Made by a program: the position numbers and the translations under genes. A stretch of DNA of 64,000 bases from Gnetum montanum (taxonomy: Eukaryota; Streptophyta; Gnetopsida; Gnetales; Gnetaceae): contig MNCI01018314.1 of the NCBI GenBank assembly GCA_015680685.1, positions 209,899 to 273,898 on the forward strand, given 5' to 3'. Below the pieces are notes generated by a model. It searched no databases. It was not told the DNA's origin and saw nothing but the letters and a program-made list of their open reading frames with translations. Shown in pieces: positions 46,497 to 57,800 of the stretch. The first letter of the stretch is position 1; each line of letters opens with the position of its first letter.

Positions 46497-46870
46497 TGAG
46501 GTAGAGATGTGTATGCTTAGGTGGATGGTGGGTATGACTTGGAAAGATCAAATTAATTACTTTGATTAGGGGAAGTTGAAGAATAGTACCCATAAATGAG
46601 AAGATTAACCAAAATCATTTTAGATGATTTTGTCATGTGCTAAAAAGAAAGATAGATAATGCTCCTGGGATTACTTTATTAAAGTTGAGGGACCTAACAA
46701 AGACGTACACCAAAACATATATAGTTTACTTGCATAAAGAAAATATCCAAGATTTGGGTATAAATACCTGTTTAGCTCTTGAGAAAAGCAAATGATGTAA
46801 AAGAACTCATTCATATACGTAGGTGGGATGAAGGTAGATTAATGATGAGGAGACGGCTTCGTCAACTGTA
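46497..46870 (+). pseudogene. Decayed LINE-type reverse transcriptase C-terminal remnant
   Basis: The phrase VEMCMLRWMVGMTWKDQIN (about 46500-46556) resembles the EMRMLRWMCGxTRxDKIRN block near the C-terminus of plant LINE-like RT proteins. A further stretch about 60 bp downstream is loosely like the following NRLRWFGHV segment. Stops are frequent. The match rests on one motif and its context. Confidence 0.45.
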
Positions 46871-47637
46871 AGCTTAAATTTTAATGTTTTCAATTAAGGC
46901 AACCAGGTATTATGCGTAATCAGAAAGGCATGGTTGATTACAGGGGCTGCAAGGCAAACGATGGTTTTCTGTTGCAATGTCACTAATGTAGTTGAATATT
47001 AGGACAGTGGCAACTTCTGGTTACTTTATCCTTCACATGCAAGCAACTCTATAGGCATGGTAGTAAAAGTACATTGATTTTTTTTTCTTTTTTTAATACA
47101 TTGTAGGTATTTGAGAGTGTTTGTTGCCATTGCTGATTTTGTTGTTGCTGCTGATAACCACTAAATTTTTCTACAGATATTTTTATAATTTTAATGATTT
47201 CCAAAATTCACTTCGTTGAAGTGATAATGCAGGGATTGTCCAAGCAAATCTTCATAAATTCGAGTTTTTTAAAAATGCTTAACGTGTAAACAAACATTTT
47301 CTTTTGCTCTTATGATATGTGCAGTGCCAATTTTACAGCGTGCAATATTTGCTTAAAATGGCACATAATTACTTTTTCTACGACCTTTTTATTTTAACAA
47401 GACAACTGGGCTACTTCAGCGGCTGCTTCCCACGGTTAGAATGAGAGAACAAATCATTGAAGTTGTAACCAAGGTTGCCTCATGGTCTCGAAACATTTCC
47501 GAACGTCCATAAGGCAACATTAGGGTGGGTTGCTCTAGGCTTTTTTTTAAAAGTCGGTTGAGCCAGTTGGGGTAGTTTTAGTAGGTTGCTTTTAGTATTA
47601 GAAATCATAGAGTGAGAGAACAAATAACCTGTAAAGA
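46871..47637. other. Unassigned AT-rich spacer
   Basis: No gene, no clear repeat. Frequent short homopolymers. Confidence 0.5.
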
Positions 47638-48298
47638 AAAGAAGCATAAGTTAATAACTTCTAAATGCAGTTTAGAAATAAACTATAATAAAGTTTTAAT
47701 CAAGGTTATAAGCAGTGTTTTGTGAAAGAGTTCTAATTCAGGAATTCAAACATAAGACCCACTAAATTTATGCGGTTGCTCAATCCTAATTTAGCTTAAC
47801 AGGCCATAAGTCAAAAAAGAGAGAATTAAGAGATATTGAAGCTTAATCAAGAGTCANCCGTTAAGAATGATTAAGTTGATGTAGCATATAAGTAGAACCA
47901 CTTCATAGAACTATTTTTGGTTCTATTAACAGGCTCTTTGAATCTTTTCATTCCATTAATGTTGTTATGGCAATTCAAGCTCAAATCATTACATGGGACT
48001 GATCCTTCTTCTAGTGCTAGTTAAAACTATTGGCATAGGAAATCTAAACAATTTTTGGTTCTACTAAACTTCTATTTATATGACTCTTGATTAAGCTTCA
48101 ATATCTCTTAATTCTCTCTTTTTTGACTTATGGCCTGTTAAGCTAAATTAGGATTGAGCAACCGCATAAATTTAGTGGGTCTTATGTTTGAATTCCTGAA
48201 TTAGAACTCTTTCACAAAACACTGCTTATAACCTTGATTAAAACTTTATTATAGTTTATTTCTAAACTGCATTTAGAAGTTATTAACTTATGCTTCTT
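47638..48298. repeat. Large inverted duplication flanked by single Ns
   Basis: 47638-47856 (AGAAGCATAAGTTAATAAC..) is the reverse complement of 48083-48298 (..GTTATTAACTTATGCTTCT), about 216-219 bp and, as far as I read it, without mismatches. A single N follows the first arm (47857) and the second (48299). The 225-bp centre contains no recognised gene. Identical arms ending exactly at N joins point to assembly and not biology. Confidence 0.85.
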
Positions 48299-48299
48299 N

Positions 48300-49006
48300 T
48301 TCGTATTTGCTCTGTCACGTATGGTTTAGTCCAAAGTCAAGTGTATGATGTGGTCCTAAGCTAGTGTTGCTCCTAGAGGCAATGGAAAATAATTTTGTTT
48401 TAAGCTATGAGGGAGTGGGAGAAGAGAATCTAAGCTAGCCTAAGTGCGATGAGTATCTGTTCTTAATTATTTGTACACATCTTGGACCTCGTGTACTACT
48501 TCTGGGATTACCAAGTGTATATTACTTGAGCACTTCTAGATATGCTACTGGGTTACCAAGTAGTCACATTTAAATGCTTGTGATTAAGTCGTACTCATTC
48601 CACATTTAATAACAGGGATAGTAAATGAAGGTAAAGAAATATTAATTAAGAAAACAATAAATAACAATAACAATTAAAGGAATTAAGAGCTAAGTGGATC
48701 TTGCAATGATGAAGTAATCTTGATCTTTATTGCTAGTCATGTGTGTGTCCAAGTACGTCACACTTGAATAAAGGTTTCGTACAATTACAATCATCACATT
48801 GTGGGCATGCACTAGGGAAAGAGTTGAGATGAACTAAAAATGAACAAAAAGACTCTACTTCTATACTAACTTACTTTTCTTTTCCTATGTGCCCAAATGT
48901 GTATTTCTAAGCTTACATAGGAGTCATGATATCGTGTATTCGATATTGTTAGCCAGCTGTGATATCGCGGATCCGATATCGGAGCTTGACAATTCATGGT
49001 TCATCA
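48300..49006 (-). mobile_element. E5 3' LTR, truncated
   Basis: On the minus strand the LTR starts TGATGAACCATGAATTG at 49006 after the PPT and runs to the N at 48299. It is homologous to 53690-53922 in the E5 5' LTR (TGTATGGTTTAGTC, TCCTAGAGGCAAT). The terminal ..CACTCATCA part is missing at the N. The array region holds CGATATCG-type sites at 48925-48985. Confidence 0.75.
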
Positions 49007-49186
49007 TACCCCCACGATTGAATAAAAACTCATCCTCGAGTCAAACAAAATGAGAACAAGTTCCATTGATTACACAGTGAATAGGTATGGGATTATTGAC
49101 TAGCTAGAAATTTATTCATGCTGCAGTGGAGAGTTGAACATAACAAAATTGGGACACAGACACAAAATTATAAAATTTATTGGAAC

Positions 49187-49623
49187 TCATGTGGTTCCTG
49201 GTGGTGGTGGCTTCTCCATGGGTGCCTTTCCTTTGTCCTGTGCTCCAAGCTTTTAAGATTGAACTATTGAAGAAGCGCTTGATGTGTCTCCTCTTCTATT
49301 CAAGGATTATAAGTCATCTATGCTGATGTTCTAATGTTTGATAGAGTCAGCACTTCCCATGGACACAGCAGTTGCAGGAACACTTGATTGGCCTTGACAT
49401 GCCATGCTACAAATAGGCGTTGTTCCTCTTCATAGGCTCGGGCCCTAACCTCTCCACCTTTTGCTTGGCCAGATTGTGCAGTGATAGGAGTATCCTGATG
49501 GATGCTGAATGATTGTGCCTCTTGCTTTGCATGTTCTACATGAGGTCCTTGGCCTCTGCCTCCCCCTAGGCATTCAGTTGCACCTTGAGAAGGTCCTCCT
49601 TGTTGTCCTCTTTTAGGGGCCAT
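49187..49623 (-). pseudogene. E5 ORF2, internally deleted
   Basis: It starts MAPKRGQQGGPSQGATECLG, homologous to the E3 ORF2 start at 35671. After SGQAKGGEV it passes directly to RAYEEEQRLFVAWHVKANQV, which in E3 is the C-terminal region near 38190. About 2.3 kb including the conserved domain and coiled coil is missing. It ends near 49187 after a Pro-rich tail. Confidence 0.7.
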
Positions 49624-49629
49624 TTATAA

Positions 49630-51075
49630 TCACACAAAGATCAATTGTTAGTATGGTTATTGAGAGAAGTTCAATTATTTCATTACTCATTGCCTTTAAT
49701 AAATGTTGAATTCTTTGCTTAGTGTGATTTTAGAGTTAGAAATTTTTTTAAGGAAGTTGCCCTAAAAGTTTAATGTTGGACCTTATTTGTTTAGGTAACA
49801 CATAAAAGGACATGTAATGGTTTTGAGGAACGTTTGATAAAATGATGACAAAGGAAATAATAGATTTGGCAATGAAGTACTCGAAGGGTATAAAATGATG
49901 TGGTGATGTGCAAAAAGTGCAAATTACAAAAGTTACACAAGTGGTTCCTCCCCAGAGCAGGTTCCTACCTATGATGCCCTTACGTAACCACACTTGAAAA
50001 TGTTCGTAAGCACTAAAAGGGGTAAATGTAATCCCCACCAGTTGCACAAAACACACATATGTAGATACCACCGTGATGAGATATGAATTCAATACTACAT
50101 AAGACATGAGTCACAAATACATGAACGACAAGATGAGGTGAATTGTAGAAGTGATTGTAGAGATTGGGCCATGAGGTAACTGACCCAGGGCACAATGAAT
50201 CTTGAGTGTAGAATGTGATTAATGTGTCATTAGCCTGTCGCTCCAAAATCAAGACCAAGTCCATTCCTTCAATCAGTGACATCACATTGTTTCATCCAAT
50301 GATGGGCAACCATAAGAGCACCATGACAGCAAGGCATACGATCACTTGGCATTTTGTCCAAGAGAGGAGTGATTTGGAATCTACGACACACACATTTTTT
50401 TTCTTTTAATCTTTTCTTGTGTGGTTTGTCTTTTTTTTTCTTTCTCATTTTTTTTCTTTCTAGCTGCTTTAGCACTTTGTCCTTTTCAACAGTGAACTAG
50501 AGAAGCTGCCAACCTTTAGGCATGGATGCATGTCTTTTCAATGAGACCCCCAGAACAACATTGAGTTTCTTGATTGAGTGCCTTTATTACTCTTACTCCC
50601 ATTTGTTGTTAGATCTACAAGGATCTTAGTACAACTAGGCTGCATGATAACTTCTACAAATGTCACCAAAGAGAATCCACAAGTCCTGTTGATGTCACAC
50701 CCTGGCCATTCCTTCTTAGTTCATCATTCTTCGCTCTGGGCATAATGAACACTGAGTTACTTTAAGTTGTAATGATGTCAAGAATATCATTGGACCTAGA
50801 GTAGAACCTTTTATTAATAGAACAGGTGGGTGGATGTTGTGGGTTCACTATCCAAATAATTAGTCACTTGTGACCTGATAACATAGAACAACACCTCGAC
50901 CAACGAGTCACATGAGTGTTTTATTCATAGATGAGATTACCCTCAAAAAGGTAAAACAACAAATTGAAAAATGAAAAATGAAAATTTAGAAATCGAAAAA
51001 TGTGAAAACAACAAATTAAAAATGAAGAACTGGAAAACAAAAAATTGTAAAAGCAAAGAAGGGGAAAAACATGTA
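49630..51075 (-). other. E5 noncoding spacer
   Basis: Inverted homologue of the E3 spacer (34074-35670), including the GGGGAGGA-containing block at about 49932-49980. No gene. Confidence 0.6.
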
Positions 51076-53408
51076 CTAATTCTACTTGTTAGAATGGAGG
51101 GTATCCCCCATGACTACACCTTTAAGCATGGCTAGAATTAATAAATGGAAGGTTGGGATCCATGCATTTTGGAAATATTGGGACCTGATTATATCCAAAC
51201 CATTGGGTGTCTTTTGATGGGGTGTTTGGAATGTACCCAAATTGGGGTTCACACACTTGATTGTAGTAGGCATAGTGGGGTAGATTATAAGATGTGGTCA
51301 TGCGATAAGGAGCTGACCCACTATGGCACTCGTGACCGTAAGATGGTATGCAAGAATCAATATGTCTCCCTATGTGGTTATATTCATTGGGTTGCATAGT
51401 TGTTGAAGTATTGATTGATGGCTTGGATAAAGTAATAGGAGGCACTGAGTTCGAGGATAAGGATGCATCACAACGTTTGGCTTGTGCTGAGTTGGAGGAT
51501 GCAGTGGTTTCAGAATCGTGCTATTTCTTTCTATGGCCATGCCTGAAGAAAGAATGTTTTTGAGTACCTCCACTGCTATTGATAGTAGTAGCACAAGTAA
51601 CATTCATGGGTTGATGTTGTGGTGTAAAACCTTTTGGTACAATTGGTGGCAATGTAGAAGGAGGTGAAGGATGGGAATATTGAGGTTGAGGAATAGTGTA
51701 AGGCACATAAAGTGGTGATCTTGTTGGAGAGGACATGGGTGGATAGTACTCGAGAGAATGATAGCAATGAGGTGAAGTAGAGGATGTTGATTCGGTTGGA
51801 GAAATAGGATGTTGCACATAATAAACATTTGGCGTTGGGACATACAAAGGGTATGGTCTAGTTGGTGGTGGTTTTCCCTACAATTAGGGTTTTTGCCACT
51901 ATAGTTGAACCTGATATTTCTGTACGAAATTTGGATGTAGCATTCCTCCCCAATGCTCATGTAAATGTGACAAGATTGGGCATTGACCTTTGGGGTGATT
52001 GTATAGATAAACATTACATTGATATGCATGATTGGCAATTGAGCTTCTATTCTTATTATTTTTAACCCTTCGTTCTGATTGTTGCGTGGTGTCTTGTCCT
52101 GTTTCTTAATTTGGCATAGTTCTACCTCTACTAATGTTAGCATATTCTTCATATTTTTTGTACCCATTTTGTCATCTTATTAATTTTTTCCTCGATTTCA
52201 TCTAGTGATTGTAGGATTGGCAAAGATGATTCCACCTCCTTGAAGTGAGTTGATTTCTCCTCTTCATGATCATGGACGCTTGCTAAGTTGAGATTTTGGT
52301 CTTGTTGAAAACTTTCAACATTCTCCCATTTAGCTATTTCTCCTTCTTCTTTTACTACCCATTAGATAAGCTCTTGGAATTGGTGGGTCCATAGCTCATA
52401 TAGTTGACCTGGGGCATACATCCCTAGAGTCTCCCTTGTTTCATTATGAAGTCCATCCATGATGTGATACATTAGCCTCTCCATGGAGAACCCATGGCTT
52501 GGGCATTTGTTTAACAAAGAATAGTATCTTTCTAAGGCCATATCTATGGTTTCATGTTGCCCTTGTTTCCATTCTTGGATTTGTCTCCTCAAGGCTGACA
52601 CTTTGGCATAGGTTTGATATTTTTCAGTGAAGAGTTCTACCATTGTTGGCCATCTACGAATTGATTTTGGTTTTAAGGATCTGTACCATACTTTTGCTTG
52701 GCCAATGAGCATAATAGGAAAGAGCTTAAGTTTTTGCCACCCATTATCAATATTGTTCCATGCACAGGTGTCATAGAAGGCTTGTAAATGCTGTTGCGGA
52801 TCTAAATCATAGCCTCCTAAAAACTTGGCAAAATTATTTAAATCAAGCCTAGGTAGATGGCTTTCTTTGCGATGCCTACAGGATATTTGAACAGCCTCTT
52901 GTATATGCATTAGGCTCTTAGTGGCCAGCAGGGGTTCATCATCACTAAGTAGGTTATGAATTTGTGAGTTGGAATGATGTTGTCCTTGTTCATGTTGGCA
53001 TTCTTGATTTTTCCTATGAGCTTGATTTTTAGTTCTACGCCAATCCCTTGAAAGATGGTCATCCATGTCACGACCTGACGTAGAAGGGGTAGAGAAAGAG
53101 AAAGAACTAGAAAACTCGTCATGACTTTTGTAAGTCTTCCAATCATCCTCGAACAAATTCTTGTTAACAATTGAGAAGGTCCCAGGTCTTATGGATTCCC
53201 TCATTCTACGGGATGTCCCATCCTTACTAGAGGTGTCAGACTTGGATGATGAGAGTCCTTGAGTACCATTGGAGTGTTCATGAACATAAGGGATCCCTAC
53301 ATAAGGTTGAGTACTCTAAACTTCATTTTCATCATCATGTAATTCGTTGGTTCTCCAATGAATTGCCTCACTAGTTGTGGCATTAGCATGGTCTTGTGAT
53401 GGAGACAT
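51076..53408 (-). pseudogene. gag: E5 gag (Athila-like)
   Basis: The ATG at 53408 opens a frame parallel to E3 gag. The open core, 53204-52362, covers HLQAFYDTCAWNNIDNGWQK, KVWYRSLKPKSIRRW, EKYQTYAKVSALRRQ and LLNKCPSHGFSMERLMYHIM. A zinc-knuckle-like region (near 51960-52000) and a Pro/Ser/His-rich tail follow to about 51076. The core is the best preserved Athila-like gag in the window. Stops and shifts lie on both sides of it. Confidence 0.82.
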
Positions 53409-53519
53409 TATTACGAATTGTGTGTGACTTGAAATTAATCTCTTTTCTAAAAGATATAACATTAATGCTTCATTACAACGATCTTGGATGATGTCACTAA
53501 TCTAGATAACTAACACCAT

Positions 53520-53537
53520 CCCCGGCAACAACACCAA
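53520..53537 (-). other. E5 primer binding site (tRNA-Asp type)
   Basis: On the minus strand TTGGTGTTGTTGCCGGGG follows the LTR end CCACTCATCA. Same class as the E3 PBS, with a few substitutions. Confidence 0.75.
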
Positions 53538-53922
53538 TGATGAGTGGCTAGGTACCCCTACACTCAACCATACGAATATGAGCATTCACGCACAATCCAG
53601 TTGAACTCTGCAGATGGGCTAATAGTGGTATCTAAATAGTTACACGTTGATCGCAGTTCATTGTGTTCCCACTTGGACTAGTATTTTCTTTGTCATGTAT
53701 GGTTTAGTCTAGAGTGAGGCATATGATGTGGTCCTAAGCTAGTGCTACTCCTAGAGGCAATAAAAAATAACCTTTTTTTAAGCTAAGAAGGAGTGGGAGA
53801 AGAGAATCTAAGCTAGCCTAAGTGTGATGAGCATCTATCCTTAATCATCTGTACATAGCTTGGACCTCATGTACTACTTCTAGGATTACCAAGCGTATAT
53901 TACTTGAGCACTCCTAGATATG
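53538..53922 (-). mobile_element. E5 5' LTR, interrupted by E4
   Basis: It begins on the plus strand with TGATGAGTGGCTAGGTACCC (LTR end) and is parallel to 48300-48550. It is cut at CTCCTAGATATG where E4 starts. The 3' LTR continues at this point as CTTCTAGATATGCTACTGGG. Confidence 0.8.
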
Positions 53923-54798
53923 TGATGGGACGTGATATCGCATGGGCCGCGATATTGCATACACGATATTGCTTCCGCCGTGATATCGCATCCCCCGCAA
54001 TCTCGCTTACGCGATATCACGTTGTCCCCTATGATATCGCGTACATGATATTGCGGTGCGCCACCAAGTCTATAAATAAGAGGTGTCTCTCCCTTGTTTC
54101 TCATTCTAGGCCTAGACCATATTGAAACTCTGATAGTTTTACCTCTCAAGAGATAGAATAATTTCCATGTGCCCACAGTAGGAACTCCAAAATGAACGAA
54201 TCTTTATTCAAGCAAATATTGTACCTGAACACAAGTTTGTGTACGGAAATAAAGACAAACTGTTAGATAAACCTTGCAGTGCATGGAATAGGCTAAATAG
54301 GATTTTACTCATTGTTATTTATTGTTTATCATTTAATTGCTTTCTTAGTTAATTAAATCTCTCTCAACCCTTCTCCCATAGTTAAGTGCATTCAGTATGA
54401 CCACTTCGAGCACGTGCGTTATGCTTGGTGATCCCAGTAATGAATAGCGTTTGGTAACCAAGGTTGCATTGGTTCAGGGTGTGAACGGTAAGTGGGAACG
54501 GATGCTGATGCTAGGTTAATTAAGGCTTAGTTAGCTAGTTAAAGTTAGTTAATTAGTCTCTTCACCCTTCACTTCATTAGCATTGGAGATAAAACAAAAA
54601 AGATATAAAAATCACATATCTCAGACTTACTTAACGATACAACCGTGACAAATACAAGTAAGTCTGGGAAGACAATGAATGATTAACCTTAAGTGTTCCA
54701 TAAGGCGTGTAGGCACTCAGTCTGTGGAGTTTGACTGGATCGCGCATGTAACGCTTGTATTCGTATGGTTGAGTGTAGGGGTACCTCACCACTCATCA
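53923..54798 (+). mobile_element. E4 5' LTR
   Basis: TGATGGGACGTGATATC...CACTCATCA, 876 bp. An ATATCGCG-type palindrome array lies at 53931-54055 and a TATA box TCTATAAATAAG at about 54069. The five bases before it are ATATG. The matching right-hand duplication cannot be checked, because the 3' LTR is truncated. Confidence 0.88.
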
Positions 54799-54799
54799 T

Positions 54800-54817
54800 T
54801 GGCGCCATTGCTAGGGA
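54800..54817 (+). other. E4 primer binding site (tRNA-Asp type)
   Basis: TTGGCGCCATTGCTAGGGA follows the LTR end at 54798; one or two changes from the TGGCGCCGTTGCCGGGGA pattern. Confidence 0.85.
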
Positions 54818-54929
54818 CTAAGTGTTTGTGCGCTAAGTAGAACATAGAAAATTATCCACATCGTTGGGAGCTTAAACAAACCCTTAGGGTTAATTAAACA
54901 ATGGTAAAACAGCACACCGATAAATAACA

Positions 54930-57800
54930 ATGTCTTCTTCTTTGAACAAAAGTAATTCACCACCTAGGGATTATACAAGAAATAGTCAGCAGTTTAACAC
55001 ACATAACCGAGATCTGCCAGTTCCTCAATAGCATCGGGTAGTATATACTCATTACGATGAGTATATACCTAATTTTACCTTTATGCTCCATCAGGATGAA
55101 CAGCTATGATGGAGAGACTTGCAAGGTAACATAGTGTTACCTCCAGATCATTCAGTCCCAAACATGCTCCTCTATGCTCTTGCACAGATCAGCATGACAC
55201 ATCTATACACTAAATACATTTTAGGTGATTTAGACACAAGGGATTATCATCCCACAACAACACAACATTTAAGGGACTCACAGCAGGAGAGCCACCAGAC
55301 ATTGTTGAAGGGCAAAGGGGTCCCGCACATCCTAAGAAAAATTGGAGATGGTGAACTAGTTATAACAGGTTCCGTATTGAATGATGATCCTCCTCCTAAT
55401 GATGGTGAGGAGGTGGGGTATCAGAACCTATGCTCCAAAATACACAACCTTAGTTTTGATCCCCGTGAATGCCAACTATTCACTGAGGGAACAAAAACAC
55501 ATGACAAGGATGGGCATTCTGATTGTCATCACGATCAGGGCTGTAGCAACAGAAGAGAAGGTAAGAAACATCATCATGGTGATGGTTCCCCTTCTTCTTC
55601 CCCTTCATCACACCATTCAACCTCTCCTTCCACATCAAGGCGTAGCCACAAAGAGCATAATGGTGAGGATAAGGGTAAGCGAGATGAGAGACCTCAACGA
55701 GAGAGTCGAGAGAGAGGATGAAGGCATTCATAAGAATCAAGGCATGAACGAAGGGAAAGTAGGGAACAACATAGACATCATAGACATCATGAAAGAGATG
55801 ATCATGATGAGCCCCTACTTGCAACCCAGGGTATGCTAGATATAACAGAGGCAGTTAGAATATCGACAAGGCATTAAAGAGATAGTTGGATCAAAATATT
55901 AGATATGAATAATATCCCATGCTTTGAAGGGGGATACAATGCTGATCTGAAAAATCATTTACAAGCATTCCACGATGCCTATGCCTTGCAAAATATAGAG
56001 AATGAGTGGTAGAAATTAAAGTTCTTTCCTAGGACACTCATAAAGGAAGCAGAGAGTTGGTACCGGTCCTTAGAACTGGAAACCATTAGGAGATGGAGTA
56101 CGATGTTAGAGTTGTTTAACGATAAATACCAAACATACTCCAGAGTGTCTNNNNNNNNNNNNNNNNNNNNNNNNNNNNNNNNNNNNNNNNNNNNNNNNNN
56201 NNNNNNNNNNNNNNNNNNNNNNNNNNNNNNNNNNNNNNNNNNNNNNNNNNNNNNNNTCCCTCCGAAAGAGGGGAGTGAGATTTTGCGATGAGGAGGATGA
56301 GTCACCACTCGAAGAGTTGGTGAATAGAAAAACCTTGTTGATTCAAAAGCTAATAACGGAAGTATCGGCTAAGGTAGATGAAATATGGAGCTCCTTAGTA
56401 GTAAAATTGAAACTGTCCTGAAAATTGTAGAGGAATCTAAGGAGGAACGAAGTAGTGACCATGATAAGAAAAAGAGAAGAGATTCAGGCCATGCACGTAA
56501 CAAGGGTAAGGGAAAAATGACTATTGCTGATTAGGTTGTGGATTTTGACACATACAATGATGATGGATGTGAGATCTACCAATATGACCATCCTAAAGGA
56601 TGTTGTCCCATAATCTCACATCTGCAAGAGTCTGGGGTGTATGCGCTCAACCAAAGACTTAACAGATGACAAGCACCCTGAAGGTTACCTTATCCCCAAG
56701 GGAACCCAAGGTAGTTCCACCAACCGTTAACATATTATCCAAGTGGAAATCCGCCACAACCTATTGGACAACATCAGCAGTGGCAACACCCACAGTCATG
56801 GGGGATGCCACCGCCTAAACAACAATACCCTTACCGGCAACCAGATCCTTATGGCTATTACATGCAGCAGCCGGTTTCTCCAAGTGACTCTATGTGTCAC
56901 ACAACCCCACAACATCACTACCAAGTTCAGGAGTATTTTAGGACTCCTTCTCCTCCGGGAGACACTCCACATCCATACCATCCTCCAAATCCATCCGTCA
57001 CTCTTATGCCGGTAGTTCCACTACCACCTGCTCCAACAATGCAAGGGGAACTCCCCACTCAACCGCAGCAATATAACGCTACGAGAGCTATGAACCTTCA
57101 ACCTACTGCTAGTTTTGAAAACCACAAGAAGAGAAGACCTTTCTTCAGAACCAAAAGCCCAAAAAAGCTCTCACAACCACAAGCGGTTCAGTTTGTGCAC
57201 ACTCCTCCAACATACAAGACTTCAGATCTCCCTTCAAACCAACACCAGAGCTTAACGCATACGGTTATGTTAACACATACTGTTACTAACTGGATTAAGG
57301 TAGGCCACCTTCCCATGAAACTCTCTGACCTTGGAAGTCCCTTAATCTACCTCCAAGTTGCCAGGAACGAACCACATAAGGCTCTTCTTGACTCAAGTTT
57401 CGGAGTCAACTTAATCTCATTAGAAATGTATCAATCCTAGAACCTGCCTTCACTCAAGAAGAGCCACATTCAACAAGAGCTATTTGAATAGTCCATCACC
57501 ATTCCCTTGGGATTGGTGGAGGACATCATTACCACTATGTGTGGTTGGTCATACCCAGCTGATTTCTTGGTGATAGAAGTCAACAGCAACAAAGGGGACT
57601 TCCCAATTATAATGAGAAGGGCATGGTTGAGTACAATAGACACATGTCTAGGGATCCGTGATCTTTCCTTGGAGATATCTAAGGTAAACATTTATGGAAA
57701 GATCAAGAAGAAGAAAGTTCTGTGCATAACATACAGTGACTCAGAGGGTGATGACATGGAGGAATGCTCAGCATCTTCTACATGCAACTGGTGTGGTTGA
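54930..57800 (+). pseudogene. gag-pro: E4 gag and protease (Athila-like)
   Basis: ATG at about 54930 (MSSSLNKSNSPPRDYTRN). A charged His/Ser-rich region (to about 55830) precedes the retro-gag core (YNADLKNHLQAFHDAYALQN, ESWYRSLELETIRRW, ELFNDKYQTYSRVS, about 55930-56150), which runs into a 106-N gap. Then a zinc-knuckle variant CEIYQYDHPKGCCP at about 56570-56611 and a Pro/Gln-rich tail. The aspartic protease has LLDSSFGVNLI (about 57385-57417, DSS for D-S/T-G) and later MRRAWLSTIDTCLGI. Stops near 55029, 55107, 55720, 56010 and 57438 show decay. Confidence 0.75.
56151..56256. other. Assembly gap of 106 N inside E4 gag
   Basis: A run of N from 56151 to 56256. Any protein predicted across it is artificial. 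Confidence 1.

Larger units (their letters stand above)
48300..53922 (-). mobile_element. E5: pol-less Athila-like element, inverted
   Basis: Minus-strand order: 5' LTR (53922-53538, cut by E4), tRNA-Asp-type PBS (53537-53520), gag (53408-51076), spacer, short ORF2 remnant (49623-49187), PPT (49018-49007), 3' LTR. There is no protease, RT or integrase, as in E3, so it would depend on another element for movement. Confidence 0.8.
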
